From contig JACKOK010000001.1 of assembly GCA_024234365.1 (NCBI GenBank), positions 682,001 to 746,000 of the forward strand: DNA of 64,000 bases, written 5' to 3'. Numbering within the stretch: the first letter of the stretch is position 1; each line of letters opens with the position of its first letter. A model generated the notes under the pieces. It was given only the letters and a program-made list of their open reading frames with translations, did no database searches and had not been told where the DNA came from. This stretch comes from Pseudomonadales bacterium. GTDB taxonomy: Bacteria; Pseudomonadota; Gammaproteobacteria; Pseudomonadales; Pseudohongiellaceae. A program made the translations under genes and the position numbers. Below are positions 1-8,913 of this stretch, one piece after another.

Positions 1-1493
1 TGTGGCGCTGGGCCCGTGAGACGCCGCAGGCGCTGGCCCTGTGCGACCAGCTCGGGCAGCGCTGTACCTATGCGCAGCTTGCACAGCGGGTCGAACGTTG
101 TCGGGCGCAGTTGCACGAACTGGGCATACGTCCCGGCGACCGGGTGTTGCTGCTGAACGAAAATTGTGTGGCTGTGTTGGTCTGGGTGCTGGCGCTCAGC
201 GAACTGGATGCCGTGAGCGTCGTCGTCAATGCCCGTCTCAGCGCGCAGGAGATTGCCCGCATCCGCCAGCACTGTCAGCCCCGCCTGAGCGCCTGTTTCC
301 TGGATTCCGCTGCGGCGACAGAGCACTGGCAACAGTTGCGCAGTCAGCAGCAAAGCGAGGAAATCCGGCAGGAGGGTGCAGGTGTAGGGCTGCTTTTCGA
401 TCCCGGTTCCGAACCCCTGGCACAGACGCAGAAAGCGGTGCAGGAACGGGTGTGTGTGATGATCTACACCACCGGTACCACGGGAGAGCCCAAGGGCGTC
501 ATGCTCTGTCACCGCAATATTCTTTATGTGGCCGCCATCACCAGTGTGCTGCGCGGCATGGACCCGAGCGACCGTATCTACTGCGCCCTGCCCATCTCGC
601 ACATCTTCGGTCTCTCGGCCGTGTTTCTGGCCAGCCTCTACCGGGGGGCGGCGCTGATGCTGACGGATCGTTTTGACGCGGCAGCCTGTCTGCGCACCCT
701 GCACGAGGAAAACGTCAGCGGCATGCTGGGCGTGCCCACCATGTTTGCCCGTTTGATCGAATATGCCAGGGCGCAGGGTCTGGGCAGCGATGCCATGCCC
801 CGTCTGCGTTTTCTCTATGCCGGAGGGGCTCCACTGGATGCCACCATCAAGCGGGAGACGGAGGCGCTGTTCCGGCTCCCGCTGCTCAATGCCTACGGGA
901 TGACCGAGAGTGGCCCAACGCTCTGCCAGGTGCGCTGGAACGAGCCTCTGGAGAGCTGCAGTGTCGGGCGTCCGCTGCCCGGGCTGGAGCTGCGTATCGT
1001 GGACAGCCAGGGGCAGCCGGTGGCGCCCGGTGAGGTGGGAGAACTGCATGTGCGCGGACCCAATGTCATGTGCGGCTATTACCACAATGCTGTCGCTACG
1101 GCGCAGGTGATTGATCCGGAAGGCTTTCTCAATACGGGAGACCTGGTGCGGGTGGACGCCGGGGGCAATGTGCACATCGCCGGGCGCAGCAAGGAGTTGA
1201 TTATCCATTCGGGCTTCAATGTCTACCCGCCGGAGGTCGAGGCCGCCATTGCTCAGCATCCGGATGTGCTGCTGTGTGCCGTGATCGGGGAGCCGAGCGA
1301 CGGGAACGAACTGGTCGTCGCGTATGTTCAATGCAAGGCTGGCAAAACGCTCACGGCGCAGGCGCTGCAGGATTTCGTCCGGCCACTGCTGACGCCCTAC
1401 AAACGTCCGTCACGGATCGAGATTCTGACGCAATTGCCAACGGCTCCCTCCGGCAAGGTGCTGAAGGCGCGCCTGCGGGATTTACGGTCGTAA
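1..1493 (+). CDS. AMP-dependent acyl-CoA synthetase/ligase, 5' end outside the window
   Basis: This gene encodes a class I adenylate-forming enzyme that should activate a carboxylic acid through an acyl-AMP to an acyl-CoA. The frame is open from the first complete codon at position 3, so the N-terminus lies upstream; about 496 residues are visible. Around visible residue 155 is the P-loop YTTGTTGEPKG. Further on are the A5-type motif NAYGMTESGPT, the hinge/A8 region GRSKELIIHSGFNVYPPEVE, and the C-terminal A10 motif PSGKVLKARL with the catalytic lysine. The substrate cannot be read from the sequence; medium- to long-chain fatty acids or an aromatic acid are both possible. It stands apart from the next operon by about 320 bases. 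It is not a close match to the malonyl-CoA synthetase at 48915. Confidence 0.85.
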   Translation, partial: WRWARETPQALALCDQLGQRCTYAQLAQRVERCRAQLHELGIRPGDRVLLLNENCVAVLVWVLALSELDAVSVVVNARLSAQEIARIRQHCQPRLSACFLDSAAATEHWQQLRSQQQSEEIRQEGAGVGLLFDPGSEPLAQTQKAVQERVCVMIYTTGTTGEPKGVMLCHRNILYVAAITSVLRGMDPSDRIYCALPISHIFGLSAVFLASLYRGAALMLTDRFDAAACLRTLHEENVSGMLGVPTMFARLIEYARAQGLGSDAMPRLRFLYAGGAPLDATIKRETEALFRLPLLNAYGMTESGPTLCQVRWNEPLESCSVGRPLPGLELRIVDSQGQPVAPGEVGELHVRGPNVMCGYYHNAVATAQVIDPEGFLNTGDLVRVDAGGNVHIAGRSKELIIHSGFNVYPPEVEAAIAQHPDVLLCAVIGEPSDGNELVVAYVQCKAGKTLTAQALQDFVRPLLTPYKRPSRIEILTQLPTAPSGKVLKARLRDLRS

Positions 1494-1811
1494 CGCTTTG
1501 GCGTATGAGCCGCCAGGTTTCCGTTTGTTGACGGGAAAGGGAAGACTTGTCCGCTGGGTTCGGTCTAGCTGTGAAGGGCCGTTTTATGCCGAAAAGTGGC
1601 GCAAAAGTGGCGCCCGCGGGGCATGTTGGCAATGGGGTCAACGGAATCGTTTTATCGGGTGGATTCCCTTGCTTTTGCTGCGGAGTTAGTGGGATAGTTG
1701 GGCCTTCCGAAGGGCATCAGACCCGGGTTTCGGGGCGTAATATAACAGGCAGTGAGGGGTGTATCCGGACGTATCGCCACTCGTGTTGCACTTAAAAAAA
1801 GAAGATTCCCC
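1494..1811. other. Intergenic stretch before the MoxR/vWA operon
   Basis: This gap of 318 bases has no convincing gene. It holds a short direct repeat of AAGTGGCGC near 1593-1613 and must contain the promoter of the downstream eight-gene operon. I could not pick a -35/-10 pair with proper spacing, and I saw no U-tailed terminator for the upstream ligase gene. Confidence 0.5.
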
Positions 1812-4800
1812 ATGGTTTCTCAAACGCTCGAAAATCTGCGCCAGACTCTCAAGACCATCCGCCGTCGACGGAATCGCCTGTTCGCCCTGCAGCATGCCAG
1901 TCTCGCGCTTGCCGCACTCATTGTATTTACCCTCTTCCTTAGTGCCGTCGAAGCCTGGTGGCAACCGGGCCGCCGTGGGGACATGCTGTTGTTTTCCCTG
2001 TTGGTGCTGGGTGTGCTTGCAGCCGTGGCCTATGTCGTCCACCGTTTGCGGCGCATGCACTCCGATGACCGCACGCTTGCCCATTTTGTGGAAGGCCGTA
2101 TCCCCGATCTCGAACAGCGCCTTCTTACCTCGCTGGAGTTTTCCTCCGCAGAGGGTGATGCAGACCTGCGGGGCGTCTCCCGCCAATTCGTCCATCAGTT
2201 GTGGCTCGATGCCCAGGCACATGTGCAGGAACAGCACAAGCAGGTGGAACAGGTTGTGGACAGCAAAAACCCCTGGGCCTCTTTTGGCGGGGCACTTGCG
2301 CTGATCGTGCTTGCCGTGGGGGTGCTCAGCCTGTCCGAGCTGATGCTGGGAGCCGCCGGGCGGCTGCTGTGGCCCTTCCGGGCTGTCCCCGAGCAGCCTG
2401 TTGCCGTGGTGGAGATTCCCAAAGAGATTGTGATCAGCGTGGAGCCGGGCAATCTCTCCATGCAGCGTGGTGACTCGGCAACCATCGTGGCCCGGGTCAG
2501 CAATGCCACGCCGAGCGAGATTCAGCTGCGCGTGCAGAGCGACAATGTCAACTGGCGTGAAATGAGCATGGCGCAGGATGGCAGCAGTAACGAGAGCGCG
2601 ACCTACAGCTATTACCTGCCCAGCGTGCAGGAAGACCTGATCTATTACGTTAATTTTGAGCTCGATGGCGAGCAGCGTTCCGAGCAGTTCCGCATCAGCC
2701 TCTATGATCTGCCGAAGGTGGAGCAGATCGACGTGGCCTTCGATTACCCTGACTACACCGGCATCGAGAACAACAGCGAGGAAGATGGCGGTGACATGCT
2801 CGTGCCCGAGGGCACCGAAGTGGAACTGCTGGTCACCTTCAACAAGAACGTGGAGGCCGCCAGCGTCGAGTTTCAGGACGCAGGCGTTTACGACAGCATT
2901 CCGCTGACCATGAACGGCACCACCGGTACCGCCCGCTTCATGGTGAGCGGTGATGGTGTCTATCACATCGCGGCCCGCGACTTCGAGAGCCTGGAGAGCC
3001 AGGATCCGCTGGATTATTACATCCGTTCCATTCCCGACCAGCCGCCGGAGCTGGCGCTGAAAAGCCCGGGTCGTGATCAGGATGTCATGCCGCTGGAAGA
3101 GGTCGTGCTTGCGGTTGCAGCGAGTGATGACTACGGCCTCAGCCAGTTTGACCTGCACTACAGCGTGGTGGGTGCCGACGAGGTGGAGGTGGACTTCCTC
3201 CCGCCTCAGCAGACCCGCAACATCGATGGCAATGAAATGATCTACCTGGAAGACCTGAATGTCTCTCCCGGTGATTTCGTCAGCTATTACCTGACCCTGG
3301 CGGACAATAATGCGCTCAAGGGGCCAGCCGAGGTGGTCTCGGATATCTACTTCCTGCAGGTGGTGCCCACTGACCAGGAATTCCGCCGCGCCGGGGGCGG
3401 TGGCGGCGGGCAGGGTGGCGCTCAGGGGGGCGGCGAGAGCAGTGCGCTGGTGACCCTGCAGAAGGACATCATTGCTGCTACCTGGAAGCTGCGCAATCAG
3501 GAGTTCAGTGCCGATGCCGCGCAGTTCACCAATGACGTGAGCATCATTGCCGAATCCCAGGCGGAGGCCACCACGCGCGCCCGCCAGTCCATCGATCGCC
3601 TGGCAGAACGCCTGAATTTTTCCGATGACAGCTATGACAATGCCGTGCAGAACCTGCAGCAGGCCATCGAACACATGAACTCCGCCATTGCCGAGCTGCA
3701 GAAGGAACAGGTGACCAGTGCGCTCAAACCCGAGCAGATGGCGTTGCAGTTCATTCTCAAGGCCGAGGCCGACATCAACCGCACTGACGTGAGCACCCAG
3801 CAGGCCGGTGGCGGTGGTGGCGGGGGCGGCGCGCAACAGGAACGGGAAGACCTGCGCGAACTCTTTGAAATGGAAATGGGGCAGCTCGAAAACCGTTACG
3901 AGACACCGAATAATCGCAGTGGCGGGGGAGCCCAGGCCTCCGAAGAAGCCAATAAACTGGAAGAACTGGCACGTCGTCAGGAGGGGCTGACCCGGGCCCA
4001 GCGAGATCTTGCCCGCCGTCTGGAACAGATGAACGAGGAGCAGCGCCGCCGTGAGCTGGAGCGCCTGCAACGGGAACAGGAGCAACTGAGCCGCGAGGTA
4101 GCGCAGTTGTCGCAGCAACTGTCCCGCCAGCAGGGGCAACAGGGGCAGCAGCGCGGCCAGCAGGGTCAACAAGGGCAGCAGGGCCAGCAGGGAGCCCAGA
4201 ACGGGCAATCCAGCCAGAGCGGACAATCCCAGGTCGCCGGGAACAGCAGCGGCCAGATGGACGAGAACATGAGCCAGTTGGAGCGCGCGGCACAGCAGAT
4301 GGCGGAAGCGGCGCAGGCCGAATCCCCGGCCCAGGCTGCGGCCCGCAGTCAGCGTGCCCTGGAGAGCCTGCGCGAGCAGCAGCGACAGATGAACCAGGAA
4401 CAGAACAGCTCGGTCAGCCAGTTGGCTCAGAATGCCGTTCAGCGCGGGCAGCAGCTCATCGAGGAGCAACGGGGGCTGCAGCAGTCCCTGCAATCTGCCA
4501 ACCGCGAACAGGGGCTGGGGCAGACCCGACAGACGACACGGGACAGTGCAGAGCTGCAGGAGCTGATGGCCACTCAGCAGCAACAGCGCCGCGAACTGGA
4601 AGAAATCGAGAAGATGCTGCGTGCGATCATCGCGCGCGGAGAAAACGAAGATCAGCAACTGCTTTCCCAGGCCCAGCAGGCCAGCCGAGCCATCCGTCCG
4701 ATCCGCGAACAGATGAGCACCAGCGGGCGCATTCTCAGCAATGGCATGGTCAATCTGGCCGTGGATATAGAGCAGGAGATCGGCGATTCACTGGAGGAGC

Positions 4801-5537
4801 TGGGCATGGCCCTGCAGGCCATGAGCAATGTCAACAATCCCCGGGTTGACGACCCTGTACAGCAGGCCGCGCGGGATGCCGCAGAATTGATGGAGCAGAT
4901 GCAGGAACTGCAACGGCAGGCACTTGCCCTGAATCAGGGGGAACCAGGGGATGCCTCCATTTCGAGCATGCGCCAGCAGCTTGCGCGCTCGCAGGAACTC
5001 TCGGAGCAGCTTGCCCAGCAATTGCAGCAGCAACAGATGGAAGAACGCATGTCCGGGCAGCGTGGGCAACTGGCACAGAACGGCCAGCCCGGTCAGGCAG
5101 CTCAGGGCCAGGCCGGTCAACAAGGCCAGCAGGGTCAATCCGGCCAACAGGGTCAATCCGGTCAGCAAGGCGGTGCCCAGCAGACCTCTGCCCAGGGCGG
5201 GGGCGGTGGGCAACAGCGCAGTGGTATCGGCGGTGACGGGCGACCTGGCACCGATGGTACTGTCAACGCACTGGGCAATGCCCGTTCCATTCGCAGCGAG
5301 ATCACCCGTCAGAGCGTTGAGAATTTCCTGAGTCAGCCCGAGCTGCTGGAAGCTCTGTTGCAGCCTATCATTGAACTGGAGGCTGACCTGCGGGCTAAGG
5401 CGGAACTGGCCCGCATCAATGACCGGATTTACGCCACGGCGGATGAAGACATCCCCGATCAATACAAACGCCTTGTCGAAGAGTACTACCGTGTGCTGTC
5501 CGAGAATAACGGGGCGGGAAATGCAGCAGCGCGGTAA
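1812..5537 (+). CDS. DUF4175-like membrane protein with Gln/Gly-rich coiled-coil region
   Basis: This 1241-residue protein resembles the DUF4175 (TIGR02302-like) family, known mainly as large, Gln-rich membrane proteins of unknown role. The start at ATG 1812 gives MVSQTLENLR; an in-frame start 60 bases upstream would add an unlikely basic stretch. Two membrane helices lie around residues 25-46 and 57-78 and a third near 156-178, followed by a beta-rich extracytoplasmic region to about residue 520. The C-terminal half is a long charged coiled coil interrupted by Gly runs and by two QQGQ-type low-complexity tracts (about residues 768-815 and 1080-1142). Its stop is two bases before the next ATG, so it is the first gene of the eight-gene operon. 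By analogy with Bat-type proteins it may be an envelope scaffold; the biochemical role is unknown. Confidence 0.7.
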   Translation: MVSQTLENLRQTLKTIRRRRNRLFALQHASLALAALIVFTLFLSAVEAWWQPGRRGDMLLFSLLVLGVLAAVAYVVHRLRRMHSDDRTLAHFVEGRIPDLEQRLLTSLEFSSAEGDADLRGVSRQFVHQLWLDAQAHVQEQHKQVEQVVDSKNPWASFGGALALIVLAVGVLSLSELMLGAAGRLLWPFRAVPEQPVAVVEIPKEIVISVEPGNLSMQRGDSATIVARVSNATPSEIQLRVQSDNVNWREMSMAQDGSSNESATYSYYLPSVQEDLIYYVNFELDGEQRSEQFRISLYDLPKVEQIDVAFDYPDYTGIENNSEEDGGDMLVPEGTEVELLVTFNKNVEAASVEFQDAGVYDSIPLTMNGTTGTARFMVSGDGVYHIAARDFESLESQDPLDYYIRSIPDQPPELALKSPGRDQDVMPLEEVVLAVAASDDYGLSQFDLHYSVVGADEVEVDFLPPQQTRNIDGNEMIYLEDLNVSPGDFVSYYLTLADNNALKGPAEVVSDIYFLQVVPTDQEFRRAGGGGGGQGGAQGGGESSALVTLQKDIIAATWKLRNQEFSADAAQFTNDVSIIAESQAEATTRARQSIDRLAERLNFSDDSYDNAVQNLQQAIEHMNSAIAELQKEQVTSALKPEQMALQFILKAEADINRTDVSTQQAGGGGGGGGAQQEREDLRELFEMEMGQLENRYETPNNRSGGGAQASEEANKLEELARRQEGLTRAQRDLARRLEQMNEEQRRRELERLQREQEQLSREVAQLSQQLSRQQGQQGQQRGQQGQQGQQGQQGAQNGQSSQSGQSQVAGNSSGQMDENMSQLERAAQQMAEAAQAESPAQAAARSQRALESLREQQRQMNQEQNSSVSQLAQNAVQRGQQLIEEQRGLQQSLQSANREQGLGQTRQTTRDSAELQELMATQQQQRRELEEIEKMLRAIIARGENEDQQLLSQAQQASRAIRPIREQMSTSGRILSNGMVNLAVDIEQEIGDSLEELGMALQAMSNVNNPRVDDPVQQAARDAAELMEQMQELQRQALALNQGEPGDASISSMRQQLARSQELSEQLAQQLQQQQMEERMSGQRGQLAQNGQPGQAAQGQAGQQGQQGQSGQQGQSGQQGGAQQTSAQGGGGGQQRSGIGGDGRPGTDGTVNALGNARSIRSEITRQSVENFLSQPELLEALLQPIIELEADLRAKAELARINDRIYATADEDIPDQYKRLVEEYYRVLSENNGAGNAAAR

Positions 5538-5539
5538 CC

Positions 5540-7849
5540 ATGAGCTATTTTTTCGACCAACACGCGATTGACGCGATTCAACAGGGGCGTTTCTCCTTTG
5601 CCTATGGCATCAGCCCCTGGCTCGCGCTTGTGCTGGCACTTGCGCTGGTCGTCGCCGTCTGGGCCCTATACCGGAAAACAACGCGTACGCTCACCCCTGC
5701 CTGGAAAACCCTGTTGATCAGCGTGCGCAGCGCCGTTCTGCTGTTGTTGTTCTTCTGTCTGCTGCGCCCCGTGGTGACCACCGAGCAGGTGGTGCCGCAG
5801 GAGAGTTATCTTGCCGTTGTTGTTGACGACTCCCAGAGCATGTCCATCGCGGATGTCGATGGTGGTCAATCGCGTGCACAGGCGGTATCCGAACGCCTGT
5901 ACGCGGATGGTGGCCTGAACGAGGCGCTTGCCGATACCTTCCAGGTGCGGACTTTCCGTTTTGACAAACAAACCCAGCGGGTTACGGATTCCTCCGGTCT
6001 GCTGGCTGCCGGTACGGCGTCCTCCATCGACCAGGCATTGCGCTATGTGGATCAGCAGCTCAGTGGCCTGGCGTTGGGTGGGGTGTTGCTGTTCAGTGAC
6101 GGCGCCGACAACGAAGGGGTGGATCCGGTAGAGAGTGCACGTTCTTTCGGAGCCCGCCAGATTCCGGTATTTACGGTGGGGGTGGGGCAGGAACACATCC
6201 CCCGCGATGTCGGTATCGTGGACGTGGCGGCGGCACGCACTGTTCTGGAAGGCTCCGTCTTTAATGTGGATGTGGCGCTGAGCAATCAGGGGTATGCCGG
6301 CTCAGAGGTCGGGCTCAGCGTGTATGACGGGGATGCCGTGGTCGCCACGCAGCGCGTTGTGCTGGGGCCGGATGCCTCCACCCGCCGCTTCACGATCGAA
6401 CTGACGCCCGAGCGTCAGGAAGCCATCGTCTACCGCCTGGCAGTGGAGGAGCAGGATGACGAGATCGTGCTGGAAAACAACCAGTACAGTTTCCTCGTGG
6501 ACAACAGCGTGCGCCCGCCACTGGACATCCTGTATGTGGATGGGCACCCACGCAACGAATACAAGTTTATCCGCCGTGCCATCGAAAACGACCCGACGCT
6601 GCGCCTGGCCACCTATCTGCAGACCGGCCCTGGCAAGTTCTACCGGCAGGGCATCAAAACGCCACTGGAGCTGAGCAGCGGTTTTCCCGAGCGTATGGAT
6701 GATCTGTATCAGTACGAGGCGATTATTCTCGGGGATATCGGCAAGGATTTCTTCACCGATGGGCAGTTGACCATGCTGCAGGATTTCGTCGCCGAACGGG
6801 GCGGTGGTCTGCTGGTTGCGGGCATGATGGACGACCTGTTTGTGGACACCGTGCTGGCCGATATTCTGCCGGTTTCCCTGGTGCCATCCAGCCTGCTGCC
6901 ACAGACCCTGCGCGGGGGGATTACCCGTGGCACCCATCCCACGGGAGAACTGTTCACCCCCCAGCTGACCAGTGCCGGTGAGTATTCGGAGCTGCTGCGT
7001 CTGTCCGGCAGTGATGCGGAAAATCAGCGCCTGTGGAGCGAGCTTCCCCAGTTGCAGGGCGTTTATGTGACGGGGCGTGCCAAACCGGGGGCCACGGTGC
7101 TCATGGAGCACCCTCTGCTGCAATACCAGAGTCAGCGTCTGCCGCTGATAGCCACTCAACGCTATGGCAGCGGGCGCAGCATGTCCATTACTACGGCCAG
7201 CACCTGGCGCTGGCAGATGATGATGCCGGCCGAGGATCAGGCTCACGAAAGGCTGTGGCGGCAAATGCTGCGCTGGCTTGCGGTTTCCGCCCTGGAGCGG
7301 GTTACGGTGGATTTTGACCGTGAGTTCTATCATGTCGGTGATCGTGTCAATGTCACGGCCACCGTGCGCGACACCAATTATCTGCTGGACAACAATGCCT
7401 CGGTATGGGTGCATATGAGTGGCCCGGATGGCAGCGTTATCGACAATGCCATGGAGTGGGACATTGATGAGGACGGGGTTTACCGCAGCAGTTTCGAGGT
7501 GAACAGCGAAGGCGTCTTCAATCTGATGGTCGATGTGGCCAGTGCCGCAGGCGAGGCCGATCGCAGTGATACCGAAAAACATGCCGCCTTTGTGGTGACA
7601 CCATCCCTGCGGGAGTTTTCCTCGGCCGGGCGCGATACCGGCCTGCTGCGCCGTATCGCCGAAGGCAGTGGTGGCCGCTACTACGATCTTGCGCAGACGG
7701 GCACGCTGGCGACCGACATCAGCTATACCCCGAGCGCCTATTCACAGGAGGTGCAGATTGATCTGTGGGATACGCCGCTGTTACTGGCCCTGCTGATCCT
7801 GCTGCTGTGTGCCGACTGGATTCTGCGTCGTCTGCGAGGTTTGTCATGA
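5540..7849 (+). CDS. vWA / glutamine amidotransferase-like membrane protein
   Basis: This 769-residue protein has two N-terminal membrane helices (about residues 22-42 and 56-77). A von Willebrand A domain follows, whose metal-ion-dependent adhesion site starts at DDSQSMS near residue 95. The middle (about 330-520) resembles the class I glutamine-amidotransferase-like fold that accompanies vWA domains in this family; no catalytic triad could be assigned with certainty. A last helix lies near residues 745-763. It starts two bases after the preceding stop and its own stop overlaps the next start as ATGA, indicating translational coupling. Families of this layout occur next to MoxR and DUF58 genes, where they are thought to act as periplasm-facing partners of the ATPase. 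Precise function is unknown. Confidence 0.8.
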   Translation: MSYFFDQHAIDAIQQGRFSFAYGISPWLALVLALALVVAVWALYRKTTRTLTPAWKTLLISVRSAVLLLLFFCLLRPVVTTEQVVPQESYLAVVVDDSQSMSIADVDGGQSRAQAVSERLYADGGLNEALADTFQVRTFRFDKQTQRVTDSSGLLAAGTASSIDQALRYVDQQLSGLALGGVLLFSDGADNEGVDPVESARSFGARQIPVFTVGVGQEHIPRDVGIVDVAAARTVLEGSVFNVDVALSNQGYAGSEVGLSVYDGDAVVATQRVVLGPDASTRRFTIELTPERQEAIVYRLAVEEQDDEIVLENNQYSFLVDNSVRPPLDILYVDGHPRNEYKFIRRAIENDPTLRLATYLQTGPGKFYRQGIKTPLELSSGFPERMDDLYQYEAIILGDIGKDFFTDGQLTMLQDFVAERGGGLLVAGMMDDLFVDTVLADILPVSLVPSSLLPQTLRGGITRGTHPTGELFTPQLTSAGEYSELLRLSGSDAENQRLWSELPQLQGVYVTGRAKPGATVLMEHPLLQYQSQRLPLIATQRYGSGRSMSITTASTWRWQMMMPAEDQAHERLWRQMLRWLAVSALERVTVDFDREFYHVGDRVNVTATVRDTNYLLDNNASVWVHMSGPDGSVIDNAMEWDIDEDGVYRSSFEVNSEGVFNLMVDVASAAGEADRSDTEKHAAFVVTPSLREFSSAGRDTGLLRRIAEGSGGRYYDLAQTGTLATDISYTPSAYSQEVQIDLWDTPLLLALLILLLCADWILRRLRGLS

Positions 7850-8913
7850 ACGGTGTGTCCCTGACATGGCGGGCATTCAGACCCGCGCTGGCAATACTGC
7901 TGCTCGGCTGTGCCGGCACCTTGTGGGCGCAAACCGATGCCTCGGCAGACAACAATGAGGATGTGCATTTCCGCAATGCACCGGACGCGCAGAAGTGGGT
8001 GCTCATCATCACCGGGGCCGCGGCCTCGGATGCCATAGGCAACCGTTTCCGCCAGTGGTCCTTTTCCCTGCAGGACATTCTGTCACGGGATTATGGCTAC
8101 CGCCGCGACAGCATGACGCTGCTGTTCGATGACGGCCCGCAGCAGGGCAGTGCCAGTGGGCGCATCGATGGCAGCTCCCGCCGCGAGGACATCGAGGAGG
8201 CGCTGGCGCGCTTGCATCGTGAGATGGGGGCGGGGGATCAGCTCAGCATCATCCTGATTGGCCACGGCTCCAGTGGCGAGGATTCGGCGAAATTCAATAT
8301 TGTCGGGCCGGACATCACCGGGGAAGAGTTTGCCCGTTTGCTGGAACCCTTTAACCAGCAGGACCTGGTCATCATCAATACCACGAGCGCAAGCTACGAA
8401 TTTTCTGCGGACCTGTCCGCCCGCGGGCGGGTGGTGCTTTCCGCAACCCGCTCCCGCGCCGAACGTTACGACCCGATGTTTGCCGGTTATTTCGTAGAGG
8501 CGCTCGACTCCCATCAGGGCGATCGGGACAAGAATGAGCGGGTGTCGGTACTGGAGGCCTATCTCTATGCCAGCCAGTCCGTGCTGGGCTGGTATTCCGA
8601 CCAGGGGCGGCTGCCCACGGAGCGTGCCGTACTGGATGATAACGGCGATGGCGTGTTCAGTCTGGAACCCGGCTCCGGCATGAGTGACGGCGCGCTGGCG
8701 GAGATTGCCTATTTTGATCTTCCGGGAGCCGCAGAAGAGAAAAGCTCCAGCGAGGCGATAACTCTGCATGCGCAAATGCAGGAACTGGAGCGCGACATTT
8801 TCCTGTTGCGCGGGCAGAAGGCGAATTACCTGGAAGAAGACTACTGGAACGCAATGGAAGCCTTGTTGATCGATCTGGCGAGAAAAACAGGACGGTACCA
8901 TGAATTACCCTGA
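7846..8913 (+). CDS. Exported caspase/legumain-fold protein lacking the catalytic Cys
   Basis: The start at 7846 overlaps the upstream stop (ATGA) and gives a 355-residue protein; longer in-frame starts would lie inside the preceding gene. The N-terminus is an export signal, with LLLGC resembling a lipobox and a possible signal peptidase I site after LWA. The body looks like the C13/caspase clan: a hydrophobic strand, then IGHGS near residue 139 in the place of the catalytic His, then a second strand ending in INTTSAS near residue 176 where the catalytic Cys is expected. The only cysteine in the whole protein is the one in the signal sequence, so a Cys protease mechanism is excluded. The C-terminus contains a predicted coiled coil. 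It overlaps the next gene by 14 bases. A pseudoprotease or binding role is my inference. Confidence 0.7.
   Translation: MNGVSLTWRAFRPALAILLLGCAGTLWAQTDASADNNEDVHFRNAPDAQKWVLIITGAAASDAIGNRFRQWSFSLQDILSRDYGYRRDSMTLLFDDGPQQGSASGRIDGSSRREDIEEALARLHREMGAGDQLSIILIGHGSSGEDSAKFNIVGPDITGEEFARLLEPFNQQDLVIINTTSASYEFSADLSARGRVVLSATRSRAERYDPMFAGYFVEALDSHQGDRDKNERVSVLEAYLYASQSVLGWYSDQGRLPTERAVLDDNGDGVFSLEPGSGMSDGALAEIAYFDLPGAAEEKSSSEAITLHAQMQELERDIFLLRGQKANYLEEDYWNAMEALLIDLARKTGRYHELP

Noticed and set aside
1686..4658. A 990-codon open frame on the minus strand
   Set aside because: It is a shadow of the GC-rich, Gln-rich DUF4175-like gene; its product is Leu/Gln-rich without domains or start signals.
4117..5210. 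CRISPR-like or tandem DNA repeat array
   Set aside because: The repeats are in frame and encode QQG-type residues, with degenerate units and no unique spacers.
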